A stretch of 64,000 nucleotides of DNA, taken from the NCBI GenBank assembly GCA_009774395.1, contig VSNQ01000005.1:12181-76180 (forward strand), written 5' to 3'. The stretch comes from Lachnospiraceae bacterium. Lineage in GTDB: Bacteria; Bacillota; Clostridia; Lachnospirales; Lachnospiraceae. Below, piece by piece: positions 43,527 to 51,980 of the stretch; within the stretch, counting starts at the first letter, position 1, and the number at the start of each line of letters is the position of its first letter. A program made the position numbers and the translations under genes. The notes under the pieces are model-generated. The model worked only from the letters and a program-made list of their open reading frames with translations. It was not told the origin of the DNA and did not search any database.

Positions 43527-44720
43527 CTATATCCTATAATATGCCACAATTTTTTTGACTGCTGTAATTACATCTTCCACATCTTTATCCGTCAGTCCAT
43601 AATACAGTGGCAGACTCATCATTTCCGTATAAAGCTTCTCCGCATGCGGACAAATGCCCTTCTTATATCCCAGCTTTTCATAATATGGATGCCAGTAAAC
43701 AGGGATATAATGGACATTGCAGCAGATATTTTCCGCAGCCAGCGCTTCAAAAAAGCCTTTGCGGTCGATTGTTAATTTTTCTGGAACAATACGCAGAATA
43801 TAGAGATGCCTTGTTGTATCCGATGCCGGAATTTCCTCCTGCACAAACAATTCCGGACACGATAAAAACGCCTTATTATATTGTTCCACTATCTCCTTGC
43901 GCCTTTGCGAAAACAATGAAAGTTTATCCAACTGGCTTAAAATCAGTGCACACTGGATATCCGTAATCCGATAATTATAGCCCAAATCAATTTGCTCATA
44001 ATACCACGCCCCATGCGGCTTTCTCTCAAGCAAATCGTCTTTTCTTGTAATACCATGCGAACGATAGAGAAGCAACTTCTCATATAATTGCGCACTGTTG
44101 GTTAAAACCGCACCGCCCTCGCCGCCAGTTACGGTCTTAACTGGATGAAAACTAAACGTTGTTAAATCTGCAATACTCCCTACCGGTTTTCCATTGTATT
44201 TCGTGCCAATCGAATGCGCTGCGTCTTCTATTAAAAGAAGCCCTTTTTCACGACAAAGTGCAAGCAGCGCGTCCAATTCCACCGCCTGGCCTGTATAATC
44301 CACCGCTACAACCGCCTTCGTCCTATCGGTTATCTTCTCCCGCACACATTTGGGATCAATATTGTAGGTTCTGGGGTTAATATCTGCAAACACAGGTTTG
44401 GCACCGCAGTACAACGCACAGTTTGCAGAAGCGGCAAATGTAATTGGCGTTGTAATTAACTCATCCCCTTCTCCTAGTCCTGCTGCAAGTGCTGCAATAT
44501 GTAAAGCAGCCGTGCCGTTGCTGCACACAACGGCATACTTTGCACCTGTCAGTTCACAAAGACGTTTTTCCAAAGCATTCACTTTTGGCCCGCAAGTTAG
44601 ATCACCGTTTCTCAACACCTCGCTCACTGCCTGAACATCTGTTTCATCAATATATTGATGCCCGTAATATAATTTCGTTTCCCGTACCGGATTTCCGCCG
44701 GCTGCCGCTGGTTTCTCCAT
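43527..44720 (-). CDS. pseC: UDP-4-amino-4,6-dideoxy-N-acetyl-beta-L-altrosamine transaminase
   Basis: 397 residues. DegT-family PLP enzyme with CSNGTAALHIAALAAG, LIEDAAHSIG and active-site FHPVKTVTGGEGG, and the PseC-like start LYYGHQYIDETDVQAV. It aminates the 4-keto product of PseB. ATG 44720 is six bases beyond the pseB stop; GAGGAAG at the pseB end serves as ribosome site, so the genes are coupled. Second step of the pathway. Confidence 0.93.
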   Translation of the reverse strand: MEKPAAAGGNPVRETKLYYGHQYIDETDVQAVSEVLRNGDLTCGPKVNALEKRLCELTGAKYAVVCSNGTAALHIAALAAGLGEGDELITTPITFAASANCALYCGAKPVFADINPRTYNIDPKCVREKITDRTKAVVAVDYTGQAVELDALLALCREKGLLLIEDAAHSIGTKYNGKPVGSIADLTTFSFHPVKTVTGGEGGAVLTNSAQLYEKLLLYRSHGITRKDDLLERKPHGAWYYEQIDLGYNYRITDIQCALILSQLDKLSLFSQRRKEIVEQYNKAFLSCPELFVQEEIPASDTTRHLYILRIVPEKLTIDRKGFFEALAAENICCNVHYIPVYWHPYYEKLGYKKGICPHAEKLYTEMMSLPLYYGLTDKDVEDVITAVKKIVAYYRI

Positions 44721-44726
44721 ATTTTC

Positions 44727-45728
44727 TTAGTCTTCCTCCTCCAAATCAGTTTTCAACAATTCACGAATCTGCGCAACTGTCAGCCATTGTGTATTATTCC
44801 CTGACGAATAATAAAATCCATCCTCCACTTTCCTGCCATTTGGTGTGGGACGCTTTGACTCCTGCCAAAACATCTGCGGATAGATAATAAAATGCTTGTC
44901 ATACTCATAAGTCGTCATGGAATCCTCAACCGTTACCATTACCTCATGCAGCTTTTCCCCAGGACGAATGCCGACTTCCTTTGTTTTCATACCAGGCGCC
45001 ATTGCTTCTGCAAGGTCTGTTATTTTAAAGGACGGGATTCTGCTGATAAAGGTTTCACCGCCCTTGGCTTCCTCCAATGCTTTAATGACAAGCTGAACGC
45101 CTTCGGTAAGGCTAATCCAAAAACGCGTCATACGATAATCCGTAATCGGCAGTTCGTCCGCCCCTTCATCAATTAACTGTCGAAACAGCGGAATAATCGA
45201 TCCGCGGCTGCCCGCCACATTGCCATAACGCACAATCGAAAAATTCAAATCTTTATTTCCGCAATAAGCATTAGCCGCAATAAACAGCTTGTCCGACACG
45301 AGTTTTGTGCCGCCGTATAAATTAACGGGATTGACTGCCTTATCTGTTGACAGCGCCACTACCTTTTGTATATGCGTATCCAAAGATGCATCAATCACAT
45401 TCTGCGCACCAATTACATTTGTTTTAATCGCCTCATTTGGGTTATACTCACACGCCGGAACTTGTTTTAGCGCCGCTGCATGAATCACATAATCCGCACT
45501 TTCAAACGCTCTGCGAAGCCTCTCATAGTCCCGCACATCCCCAATAAAAAAACGCAGCTTCTCTTTATATTCGGCAAATGCATTTGCCATCATCCACTGT
45601 TTAAACTCATCCCTTGAATAAATAATAATCTTTTTGGGATGATAATGGGTCAGTACATATTTCGTAAAACTCTTGCCAAAAGACCCCGTACCGCCAGTAA
45701 TTAATATTGTTTTATCATCTAATAACAT
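44727..45728 (-). CDS. pseB: UDP-N-acetylglucosamine 4,6-dehydratase (inverting)
   Basis: 333 residues, soluble SDR enzyme. ILITGGTGSFGKSFTKYVL, VIHAAALKQVPACEYNPNEA and LSTDKAVNPVNLYGGTKL (Tyr and Lys catalytic) are classic for PseB/FlaA1, which dehydrates and epimerises UDP-GlcNAc at C5. ATG 45728 with GGAGG nine bases upstream. First gene of the long locus, preceded by a clear promoter at 45815-45843. Unlike the PglF-type enzyme at 25146, it lacks membrane segments. Confidence 0.94.
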   Translation of the reverse strand: MLLDDKTILITGGTGSFGKSFTKYVLTHYHPKKIIIYSRDEFKQWMMANAFAEYKEKLRFFIGDVRDYERLRRAFESADYVIHAAALKQVPACEYNPNEAIKTNVIGAQNVIDASLDTHIQKVVALSTDKAVNPVNLYGGTKLVSDKLFIAANAYCGNKDLNFSIVRYGNVAGSRGSIIPLFRQLIDEGADELPITDYRMTRFWISLTEGVQLVIKALEEAKGGETFISRIPSFKITDLAEAMAPGMKTKEVGIRPGEKLHEVMVTVEDSMTTYEYDKHFIIYPQMFWQESKRPTPNGRKVEDGFYYSSGNNTQWLTVAQIRELLKTDLEEED

Positions 45729-45814
45729 TTATCATATCCTCCATTTACTTTCATAGGATTACAAGGAACCGCGTTTTCATTCGATTTTATGCTGTCCTAA
45801 ATAATTTTGTAAAC

Positions 45815-45843
45815 TATTTTACCACATATTGGTAAAAACGTCA
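45815..45843 (-). promoter_or_regulatory. Promoter of the pse/polysaccharide operon with overlapping palindrome
   Basis: On the minus strand TTGACG (45838-45843), a 17-bp spacer and TAAAAT (45815-45820). The perfect palindrome TTTTACCA-N5-TGGTAAAA (45816-45836) fills the spacer and overlaps the -10, as expected for a repressor operator. The predicted transcript start is near 45808, giving a leader of about 80 nt. Confidence 0.7.
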
Positions 45844-46220
45844 AAACTATATAAAATATTCTGGTTTATATTATTATTTTCTTGTAACAGTTCAATGGGT
45901 TATCTGGACTGTTACATTTTCTTGTTACTTTTCACACTCACGCCAAAGTAGTGGGAATTATTTGCCAAAATACTAAAAGCTTTTGCTTTTTTACTTTAAC
46001 ATTCTGTGTGCAAAATCTGTTATAATTCACACCTCAGTAACCTATAAGCGGATAAAGACTGGCATGGGTGTGATTGTAGCGTTTTCTAATTGCAATGCAG
46101 TTTATTTCAACGCATTTCATCTTAACTTTACTGATACTAGTATTTCAAAAACTGCTGTGTGTTATGCAAAGGAGCGGGAAAAGTTATTTATAAGCTTGGA
46201 TAGTACAGCATTGTATAAAC
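45844..46220. other. Gene-poor spacer between the polysaccharide locus and the defence region
   Basis: Contains a GTAACAGT/ACTGTTAC inverted repeat (about 45894-45926) and a plus-strand TATAAT at 46021-46026 with a weak upstream box. A short plus-strand frame (46064-46288) follows, but it runs through the terminator stem and resembles nothing I know, so it is not called. Confidence 0.5.
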
Positions 46221-46262
46221 AAAAAAGGGGATTGATTTTCCCCACCCTGAAAATCAATCCCC
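46221..46262 (-). terminator. Strong intrinsic terminator for the AAA/TOPRIM pair
   Basis: Minus-strand GGGGATTGATTTTC pairs perfectly with GAAAATCAATCCCC (14 bp) around an 8-nt loop and is followed by six T. It lies downstream of the gene ending at 46458, with palindromic element D between them. Confidence 0.85.
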
Positions 46263-46301
46263 TATACGTCCATTCCATTCGCAAATAACAAACCTCTTTT
46301 T

Positions 46302-46457
46302 AGAAACTGTTCAGAAATTACTTTGAATGCGTACGTTGTATATACATTCATCTGTAAAAAAGAAAGTCCCCGGAATTTCGGGCTACGTCAAAATTATCTG
46401 ATGCCGCAGATGGACATTTAGACAAGTCATATTGATGAGTTATTGATTGACAGTTCC
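46302..46457. mobile_element. MITE-like palindromic element, copy D (about 155 bp)
   Basis: Left end GAAACTGTTCAG, right end GATTGACAGTTCC, flanked by TTA on both sides (position good to one base). The right TTA coincides with the TAA stop codon of the TOPRIM-like gene. The right ~75 bp (from GGGCTACGTCAA, including GATGCCGCAGATGGACATTT) nearly equals that of element C at 6079-6153; the left half is different. Confidence 0.65.
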
Positions 46458-47486
46458 TTAGTCCGAAACTAACCTAAAATTATATTCTGCGACAAAATAA
46501 ATACAAGTATTTAACACCCAAATAAATCCTGTTATACTATCCTTACTTACTAAATTCTGCACTTTTAATATTTCAGTTAAATCCAGCCTTTCAAAATATT
46601 CTTTATATTTGTTCTCCGGGATTTGATATTGACCGTATTGAATTCGATTTGCTTTAGAAATATTGTGATATATAACCTGCTTAAATACCCCCCTTATATA
46701 TTTCCAATAAGTTTGATTTGTATGTACATATCCCTGTTTTGTAACCCAATCTACTAGCAGATATTTTGCCGTCGGTAAAATACTCTTTGCAACCACTTCC
46801 TGCAAAGCATTATCAATCACATTTTCCATGCTGCTTACTGAAGATATTCCTAAAATTTCATTACAACACCTTTTCCTTTTTTGTGCATCACTTACTCGAA
46901 AACGTTTTTCAAGCAAATCATCAATTCTATGTGGAAAATCAACCTTTGAACCTATGATAGTTTCTTGGTCAACTAATGCCTTATATTCCTTTCCTGGCTG
47001 CAATGATACTGGAATCTTCCGTTCAGAAAAATCATCATCCGGCAATTGACACAAATGCCGATAAGACTCTATCATAGGGTAATTAATATACAACCTTCCC
47101 ATATCAGCAGCATCAACAAAGTATCTTTGCATTGCTAAAATCTTTTCTTCCGAAAAATTTGTATCATGCCGCTCATAGTCAAAAACTAAAACAATATTTG
47201 TGAAGTCTCCTTTATACCGCAGTTTATCCGGATACTGCTTCTTACTAATCACAAAGGGCAAATCAATATCTTCATTTTCCTCTGCCCACTCCGCACCATA
47301 CTCTTTCACAATATCATTGTATAATTGATAGATATTCGTTCCATAAATCCAAATTTCGTCCATATTGATATTGATTTCAGGAAAACACTTAAAAATCAAC
47401 CAAAACAACTTATTTTTCTCATGATGCCCTTCTACAATTAGCAAGTTCTGGCTTCGTCTTCTTACCTCGCCTTGATAACTATTCAT
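46458..47486 (-). CDS. TOPRIM-like partner of an AAA ATPase (AriB/DUF4435-like), putative defence effector
   Basis: 342 residues from ATG 47486. The N-terminal QNLLIVEGHHEKNKLF has the VEG...K pattern of TOPRIM/OLD-type nuclease domains, and IVLVFDYERHDTN (about 98-110) supplies the acidic pair. The rest is unassigned helical sequence. It overlaps the end of the AAA ATPase gene by 8 bp, so the two are translated together. An ABC-type ATPase next to a small TOPRIM protein is the arrangement of PARIS (AriA-AriB) and related abortive systems. Its stop codon is the TTA repeat of element D. Domain reading is moderate confidence, defence role inferred. Confidence 0.6.
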   Translation of the reverse strand: MNSYQGEVRRRSQNLLIVEGHHEKNKLFWLIFKCFPEININMDEIWIYGTNIYQLYNDIVKEYGAEWAEENEDIDLPFVISKKQYPDKLRYKGDFTNIVLVFDYERHDTNFSEEKILAMQRYFVDAADMGRLYINYPMIESYRHLCQLPDDDFSERKIPVSLQPGKEYKALVDQETIIGSKVDFPHRIDDLLEKRFRVSDAQKRKRCCNEILGISSVSSMENVIDNALQEVVAKSILPTAKYLLVDWVTKQGYVHTNQTYWKYIRGVFKQVIYHNISKANRIQYGQYQIPENKYKEYFERLDLTEILKVQNLVSKDSITGFIWVLNTCIYFVAEYNFRLVSD

Positions 47487-48630
47487 ATTTATCAAACTCC
47501 CCACTAATGTACATCTTTTCAAGATTGTGACCTTCCCGCAGTTCTCTTTCTGTTGCATGACAAAGCGCAGTCAATGTTCCCTCTCTTGACAAAATAAATA
47601 GACAATCTGGCCTCATCAGTCGATTTGTCATTAAATTTGTATTATGAGAAGTCATAATAACCTGACATTTTGGATACCTTTTCTTTAAAAAGTTTATCAC
47701 TTTCTCTGCCATTTCATAATGATAAAATGCGTCAAATTCATCTAAATATAGCAAAGATGGAGCCCAGCTTTTGGGTATCAACCGCCTATATAAATCAACC
47801 AACGCCAGCGTTCCACTGGAGGCAGTTTCATCAAATGGTACTAATTTCTCATGCCGGAAATATAACTTTTTCTGACCATCTGGTAGTTTTTCTAATATCA
47901 ATTTACACTTTATACCCATTTCATTCAGAAAATCTTCTAAATCTTTTAATCTATTTGAATCCTCCAGTAGTTCATAGAAACTATCATTCATTATTCTTGG
48001 ATTTCTTAACATTTCATTTCCGGCTGTAATCATTAACATTCTTCTAGCATAATTAGCTAATTTAATTAGAATAGAATCATTGCTCAATGCAACATTACTT
48101 AACAACCATGTCAAAAATGGTAACTTAAGCACTTGAAATTCTTCATCATCACCACTATCTACTGATTGCTTGTATCTATCTACATTGGCTGTTTCCGCAT
48201 TAATATATTCAAGATTCTCAAAATAAAATTTATTATTTTCAAAATCACAGCTAAAAATAGTTTTTCCATCAATAAGCAATTCTTCCTTCCTAAGGTCTTG
48301 ATTAGAAAGTCGAGCATAGCGATATACCAACTCATTATTTTCAAAGCAAAACTCATATGAAAAAATCGCTGTTTTATCTATGGAATCTGCATTAAGAAAT
48401 ATTCCTGTATCATAAAAATTCCGCCCTCCAAACATTGTTTTATTTATATCCATTAACGCCTTTCCCAAATTTGTTTTCCCTGTCGCATTTCTACCATAGA
48501 TCAACATTTTGCTGATTATCCCATCCGTGATACAATCTGTACTAAACTGATACCCCGCAGTATTTTCAAAATCTATAGATATTTCATCTTTAAAATTTTT
48601 GTAATTCTTTAATGTAAATTTCTTTAACAT
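47479..48630 (-). CDS. AAA/ABC-type ATPase (AAA_15/AAA_21, AriA- or RloA-like)
   Basis: 383 residues. LIYGRNATGKTNLGKAL (Walker A, about 43-58), a long middle insertion, then SLLYLDEFDAFYHYEMA (Walker B with Glu) and IMTSHNTNLMTNRLM. This is the SMC-like OLD/ABC ATPase type found in defence operons, lacking its own nuclease domain; the TOPRIM-like neighbour would supply it. ATG 48630 follows AGAGGAGGGGAGG. Upstream lies palindromic element E, which may contain or displace the native promoter. Cytoplasmic sensor/ATPase by inference. Confidence 0.8.
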   Translation of the reverse strand: MLKKFTLKNYKNFKDEISIDFENTAGYQFSTDCITDGIISKMLIYGRNATGKTNLGKALMDINKTMFGGRNFYDTGIFLNADSIDKTAIFSYEFCFENNELVYRYARLSNQDLRKEELLIDGKTIFSCDFENNKFYFENLEYINAETANVDRYKQSVDSGDDEEFQVLKLPFLTWLLSNVALSNDSILIKLANYARRMLMITAGNEMLRNPRIMNDSFYELLEDSNRLKDLEDFLNEMGIKCKLILEKLPDGQKKLYFRHEKLVPFDETASSGTLALVDLYRRLIPKSWAPSLLYLDEFDAFYHYEMAEKVINFLKKRYPKCQVIMTSHNTNLMTNRLMRPDCLFILSREGTLTALCHATERELREGHNLEKMYISGEFDKYE

Positions 48631-48663
48631 TTTCCTCCCCTCCTCTCATGCATTTGATACTAA

Positions 48664-48833
48664 AGTCCCTTAAAGAAATAACCTGTCATTTTGCTTGCCT
48701 TTTCCTCCAATATCAAATTGTTAAAGCAATTAAGCAAAAATTAGTTGCATAGCCCGCTATGCGCCTAATTTTTGCTTGGCACTCTCGAAGAAAAATTCTG
48801 CGCAATCTTGTCATGTTATTTCTTTAAAGTTCC
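48664..48833. mobile_element. MITE-like palindromic element, copy E (170 bp)
   Basis: Right end GTTATTTCTTTAAAGTTCC pairs with left CTTAAAGAAATAAC; TAA flanks both sides (48661-48663, 48834-48836). The centre is a perfect AAGCAAAAATTAG/CTAATTTTTGCTT hairpin enclosing CATAGCCCGCTATG, which is the core of copy A with paired base changes. Right part shares GATTGCGCAG...TTTCTTC with copy A on the opposite strand. Confidence 0.7.
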
Positions 48834-49066
48834 TAAGCATTGAAAAGATCGACGCTAAGTATAACGATATGCACACGACCACACGGCAAATCTTTTGCTG
48901 TGCAGCATATTTCCACCCAAATCTATCATTACATAGCATAACCATCTTAATAATTTTCCACAAGAGTTTCCCGTAATTTTTTTACGGCAAGTTATTTAAT
49001 TATATTCCACACTTCTGCTACATTCCGAACAACGTTATCAACTTCTAAATGTTGACCTCCAAACAT
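48834..49066. other. Intergenic tail of the redox operon
   Basis: Contains a small hairpin repeat at 48880-48905 (CACACGGCAAATCTTTTGCTGTGCAG), related to that at 13777-13803. No gene is seen in the remaining ~160 bp before the stop of the 4Fe-4S gene. Confidence 0.5.
48880..48905. repeat. Small dispersed hairpin repeat, copy 4
   Basis: CACACGGCAAA and TTTTGCTGTG arms around TC; shares GGCAAATCTTTTGC with 13777-13803. The preceding GCACACGACC also precedes a related fragment at about 10540. Confidence 0.5.
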
Positions 49067-49966
49067 CTACTCTTGATTATCACCAAATCCTGACGCAATT
49101 GCCTGTGTTGGGCAGACTTTGCGGCATTTTCCGCAGCGAATGCATTCTGGGTTGTTGCAGTCTTTTGTCACTTCTACTGCCATTGGGCAGATCTGTTCAC
49201 ACTGTTTACAGCCAATACATTTTTCTGATTCTAAATGCATTTGATAAAAACTAAAACGATGAAACAATGCATAAAATGCCCCCAACGGACAAAGATAGCG
49301 GCAAAATGGACGCGATATCAGCACGGATGCCACTAAAATTACCAAAAGCACCAGCATCTTCCATTGAAACAACGCACCTGCCAGTGTCCGCAACTGTGGA
49401 TTGGTCAGCATGAGTGGTATTCCTCCGCCTAATGTCCCTGCCGGACATAAATACTCACAAAAATAGGGTGGCGTAATGCCTGTTTTGGTTATTGCAAACG
49501 CTGGCAGCAGTATCACCAAAAACAATAACACAAGATATTTTATATATCGCAATGGCTTATCAATCTTTTTGGGTACTTGCACTTTCGGTGTTGGAATCTG
49601 ATACAGCAAATCCTGTACCAGACCAAACGGGCACAGCAAACCGCAGACCAGCCGCCCCAGCACAATTCCAAACAGTATCAGCATCCCCAATACATAAAAA
49701 GGAAAATGATGCTTTCTGCCGCCAATCACCGCCTGGAGAGAACCAATTGGACAGGCGCCCAAAGCACCTGGACACGAATAGCAGTTTAGTACAGGAACAC
49801 AAATCGCCTTGCTTTTCCCTGTAAAAATAGTACCTTTTTGAAAGCCGACCACATAACCATTTACCAGCACGGCTGACACAAGCTGACAGCAGCGCTGAAA
49901 TGATATTCTTTTTTTGCTTTTGTCACCGGACTTGGGATTTATCCTATTCCGATGCATTCCAAACAT
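49067..49966 (-). CDS. Membrane 4Fe-4S ferredoxin-type protein (NapH/NosR-like)
   Basis: 299 residues. Membrane segments carry CYSCPGALGACPIGSLQ and LVCGLLCPFGLVQDL, then CEYLCPAGTLGGGIP and SRPFCRYLCPLGAFYAL; the C terminus has two [4Fe-4S] motifs, CIGCKQCEQICP and CIRCGKCRKVCP. This is the NapH/YccM-type quinol-linked electron-transfer protein. ATG 49966 lies inside the end of the small CXXC gene. With the TlpA lipoprotein it probably supplies electrons for extracytoplasmic thiol redox or disulfide exchange. Confidence 0.88.
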   Translation of the reverse strand: MFGMHRNRINPKSGDKSKKRISFQRCCQLVSAVLVNGYVVGFQKGTIFTGKSKAICVPVLNCYSCPGALGACPIGSLQAVIGGRKHHFPFYVLGMLILFGIVLGRLVCGLLCPFGLVQDLLYQIPTPKVQVPKKIDKPLRYIKYLVLLFLVILLPAFAITKTGITPPYFCEYLCPAGTLGGGIPLMLTNPQLRTLAGALFQWKMLVLLVILVASVLISRPFCRYLCPLGAFYALFHRFSFYQMHLESEKCIGCKQCEQICPMAVEVTKDCNNPECIRCGKCRKVCPTQAIASGFGDNQE

Positions 49967-50097
49967 ATTCTCACCGCCTTTTGCATCACTTCCAGATATT
50001 CCTGTTTGGCAATGCCTATCCCAATAAAAAAGATAGCTGTAAATAGGATTCCCATTTGCACTGCTGTTCTTTTTGGCTTAGCTTTCGCTGTTTTCAT
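49939..50097 (-). CDS. CD1871A-family small CXXC membrane protein
   Basis: A 52-residue protein read from ATG 50097 (overlapping the tlpA-like stop by 20 bp) to TAA at 49939 (overlapping the next gene by 28 bp). It has one membrane helix (GILFTAIFFIGIGIAK) and ends AVRICLECIGIG, with the CLEC motif that defines this small family in Clostridia, as I recall. It belongs with the neighbouring Fe-S and TlpA genes as an electron or thiol relay. Confidence 0.8.
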   Translation of the reverse strand: MKTAKAKPKRTAVQMGILFTAIFFIGIGIAKQEYLEVMQKAVRICLECIGIG

Positions 50098-50749
50098 TGC
50101 CTATTTCCGCCTTTCCCATTGACTGCAAAACCACATTGACCGCATCGGTATACGTTTTTGCCAAATCTTGCTGACCGCCGATGATGGGATCGCCAACAAT
50201 AATTCCCTCCTGATTAACTGTAATTGTCGTCGGCGTATAGAGCACCCTTTCGCATATCTTCTGAAAGTCACCCTCGCCAGTAATCAGTGTAATTCCTTGA
50301 AACCCTGCTTCGTCCACAATACTCTTTGCACCTTCCATATCAAATAAACCGTCCAGACAAACCGTTATCAACTGCACATTTTCCGGAAGCGAATCTGCAA
50401 ATTCTGCAAGATCCGGCATTTCCACAATGCAAGGCCCGCACGTCGTCGCCCAGAAATGAATTATAGTAACATCTTTTTCCTTAATCTCTTCCTGCGAAAT
50501 CGTGCTGCCATCCAGCGTCGTTGCGGTAAATGATTTCAACCCTTCCTGTTCACTGTCCGTCTGCTGCGGACTTTGCTCTTGTTCTACAGAAGACTGCGGT
50601 TCTGCCTGCTCTGATACGGGTTTCGACATATTTTCCTGCTTGGTGTCAGAGGACTGCGATTCCTCATTCTTTCCAGCGCATCCATTTAACAGCATTCCGC
50701 ATATTAATCCAATCCCTAAAGCTGTTATTAACCATTTTCTTTTTTTCAT
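50078..50749 (-). CDS. TlpA-family thioredoxin-like lipoprotein
   Basis: 223 residues. Signal peptide with lipobox LLNGC (cysteine about 24), an acidic Ser/Gln/Glu linker to about residue 65, then a thioredoxin fold with HFWATTCGPCIVEMPDL (CGPC active site) and a cis-Pro region TPTTITVN. It acts outside the membrane as a disulfide reductase or carrier. ATG 50749. It is the first gene of a tightly overlapping three-gene unit with the CXXC small protein and the membrane Fe-S protein. Confidence 0.9.
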   Translation of the reverse strand: MKKRKWLITALGIGLICGMLLNGCAGKNEESQSSDTKQENMSKPVSEQAEPQSSVEQEQSPQQTDSEQEGLKSFTATTLDGSTISQEEIKEKDVTIIHFWATTCGPCIVEMPDLAEFADSLPENVQLITVCLDGLFDMEGAKSIVDEAGFQGITLITGEGDFQKICERVLYTPTTITVNQEGIIVGDPIIGGQQDLAKTYTDAVNVVLQSMGKAEIGNENSES

Positions 50750-50983
50750 AATCCCAAAATCCTTCCATTTCTATAAATATATGCCAGCTTACTAAAAAAC
50801 TGTCCTAACAATCTTCCCTTGCGTGCCCTTGTACATAAAGACTGTCATCGTTTAGACTTGCTAAAGTATGACACATCAAACCATACCAAAACACTTTGTG
50901 GCAGCTTAACGTAATGCATCTCCATCACAAAATTTTCTTACGGATTTTGCAGCAAATACCAAATCCTAAAGACACCCTCCAAA
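50750..50983. other. Intergenic region upstream of the redox operon
   Basis: No gene. About 30 bp (50809-50840) resembles 1595-1626. A clear promoter was not found; TATAGA-like boxes lie near 50770. Confidence 0.4.
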
Positions 50984-51832
50984 TTACAGTTCAACTTTAA
51001 AGCAGATTTCCTGAAAATCCTCCGCCTCCAAAAGTTCCACGGTTATCTCGCCTCCATAGAGTTCCGCCATGCGTTTTGCTTGATACAGTCCAAGCCCCCG
51101 CTCCTCGCGGTTTAATTTTGTGGTATAACCCTTTTCAAAAAACTGCTGAATATCCCCCATTTTCAAACCGCTTACTTGGTTCTTAATTATGAACAACAGT
51201 TTGTCATTTTTCGCATCCAGCACCATCTCTACACGATTCCTCTCCGGTGTCGCCGCCTCAAATGCGTTATCTGTCAGCGTCCCGATTACTTCCACCAAAG
51301 AATGTTCCGAAACCGACGTGATAATCTCTTGACTTAGCACTTGAACATTAATATCAATATAACTTGGCGCACTGATTATCTTACTGTAGAGAAATCCTGC
51401 GAGAATTTTATCCGAAATCCGCAGAAGTGCCGGATTGCTGCGCATTTTTTCACTGCATATAGATTTTCCATATGCCGACTGCGCCGCCACCAATTCGTTA
51501 TAATTATCAATTGTAATATGCATATTTAAAATAGCGTTTAGGTGATTGTCAAACTCATGCTGCCGCGCCCGAATATCCTTGGTTAACTCCTCCAAAGGCT
51601 TAATATACAATTTGTAAATCTTTAATTCCTGTTCTTTATGCCGCAGTGCTGCATAATTCTGTCCCCAATCCAACAGCCCAAAGAATATCACGGAAAAAAT
51701 AATGCCAAACAACACCATAACCCGCACATCCAGCGTATGGCTTAAATACAAATCCACAAAAAGATAACTTGTTACAATTAGTGCCACCAGACAAAAAATC
51801 CTATATAAAAATTTTCTGCCAATTTCAGCCAT
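50984..51832 (-). CDS. Orphan GHKL-type sensor histidine kinase
   Basis: 282 residues. Two N-terminal membrane segments, a short coiled stretch, phosphoacceptor-like RARQHEFDNHLNAIL and a GHKL ATPase domain with LTDNAFEAA (N box) and ERGLGLYQAKRMAELYGG (G box). This is the short AgrC/CitA-like sensor class with almost no extracytoplasmic domain. ATG 51832 lies nine bases after GGAGG; an upstream TTG is unlikely. No response-regulator gene is adjacent in the window. A promoter is proposed at 51879-51907. Signal unknown. Confidence 0.85.
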   Translation of the reverse strand: MAEIGRKFLYRIFCLVALIVTSYLFVDLYLSHTLDVRVMVLFGIIFSVIFFGLLDWGQNYAALRHKEQELKIYKLYIKPLEELTKDIRARQHEFDNHLNAILNMHITIDNYNELVAAQSAYGKSICSEKMRSNPALLRISDKILAGFLYSKIISAPSYIDINVQVLSQEIITSVSEHSLVEVIGTLTDNAFEAATPERNRVEMVLDAKNDKLLFIIKNQVSGLKMGDIQQFFEKGYTTKLNREERGLGLYQAKRMAELYGGEITVELLEAEDFQEICFKVEL

Positions 51833-51878
51833 TGCATCTTTCCTCCAAAACAATCATTAGAAATTTTAATTTCTCTTT

Positions 51879-51907
51879 ATCTTATCACACAAAAACTGCT
51901 TCGGCAA
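51879..51907 (-). promoter_or_regulatory. Candidate promoter of the histidine-kinase gene
   Basis: Minus strand TTGCCG (51902-51907), 17-bp spacer, TAAGAT (51879-51884) with an upstream TG dinucleotide (extended -10). Moderate match. Confidence 0.4.
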
Positions 51908-51980
51908 CTGATTTATCCACATCTACCCAATACCCTATTACCTGAGAGCATTTTAATAATACTTTCCCACAAAACTTTTG

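Noticed and set aside
46064..46288. Plus-strand ORF downstream of a TATAAT at 46021
   Set aside because: Weak ribosome site, runs through the terminator hairpin, no family resemblance; kept only as part of the gap description.
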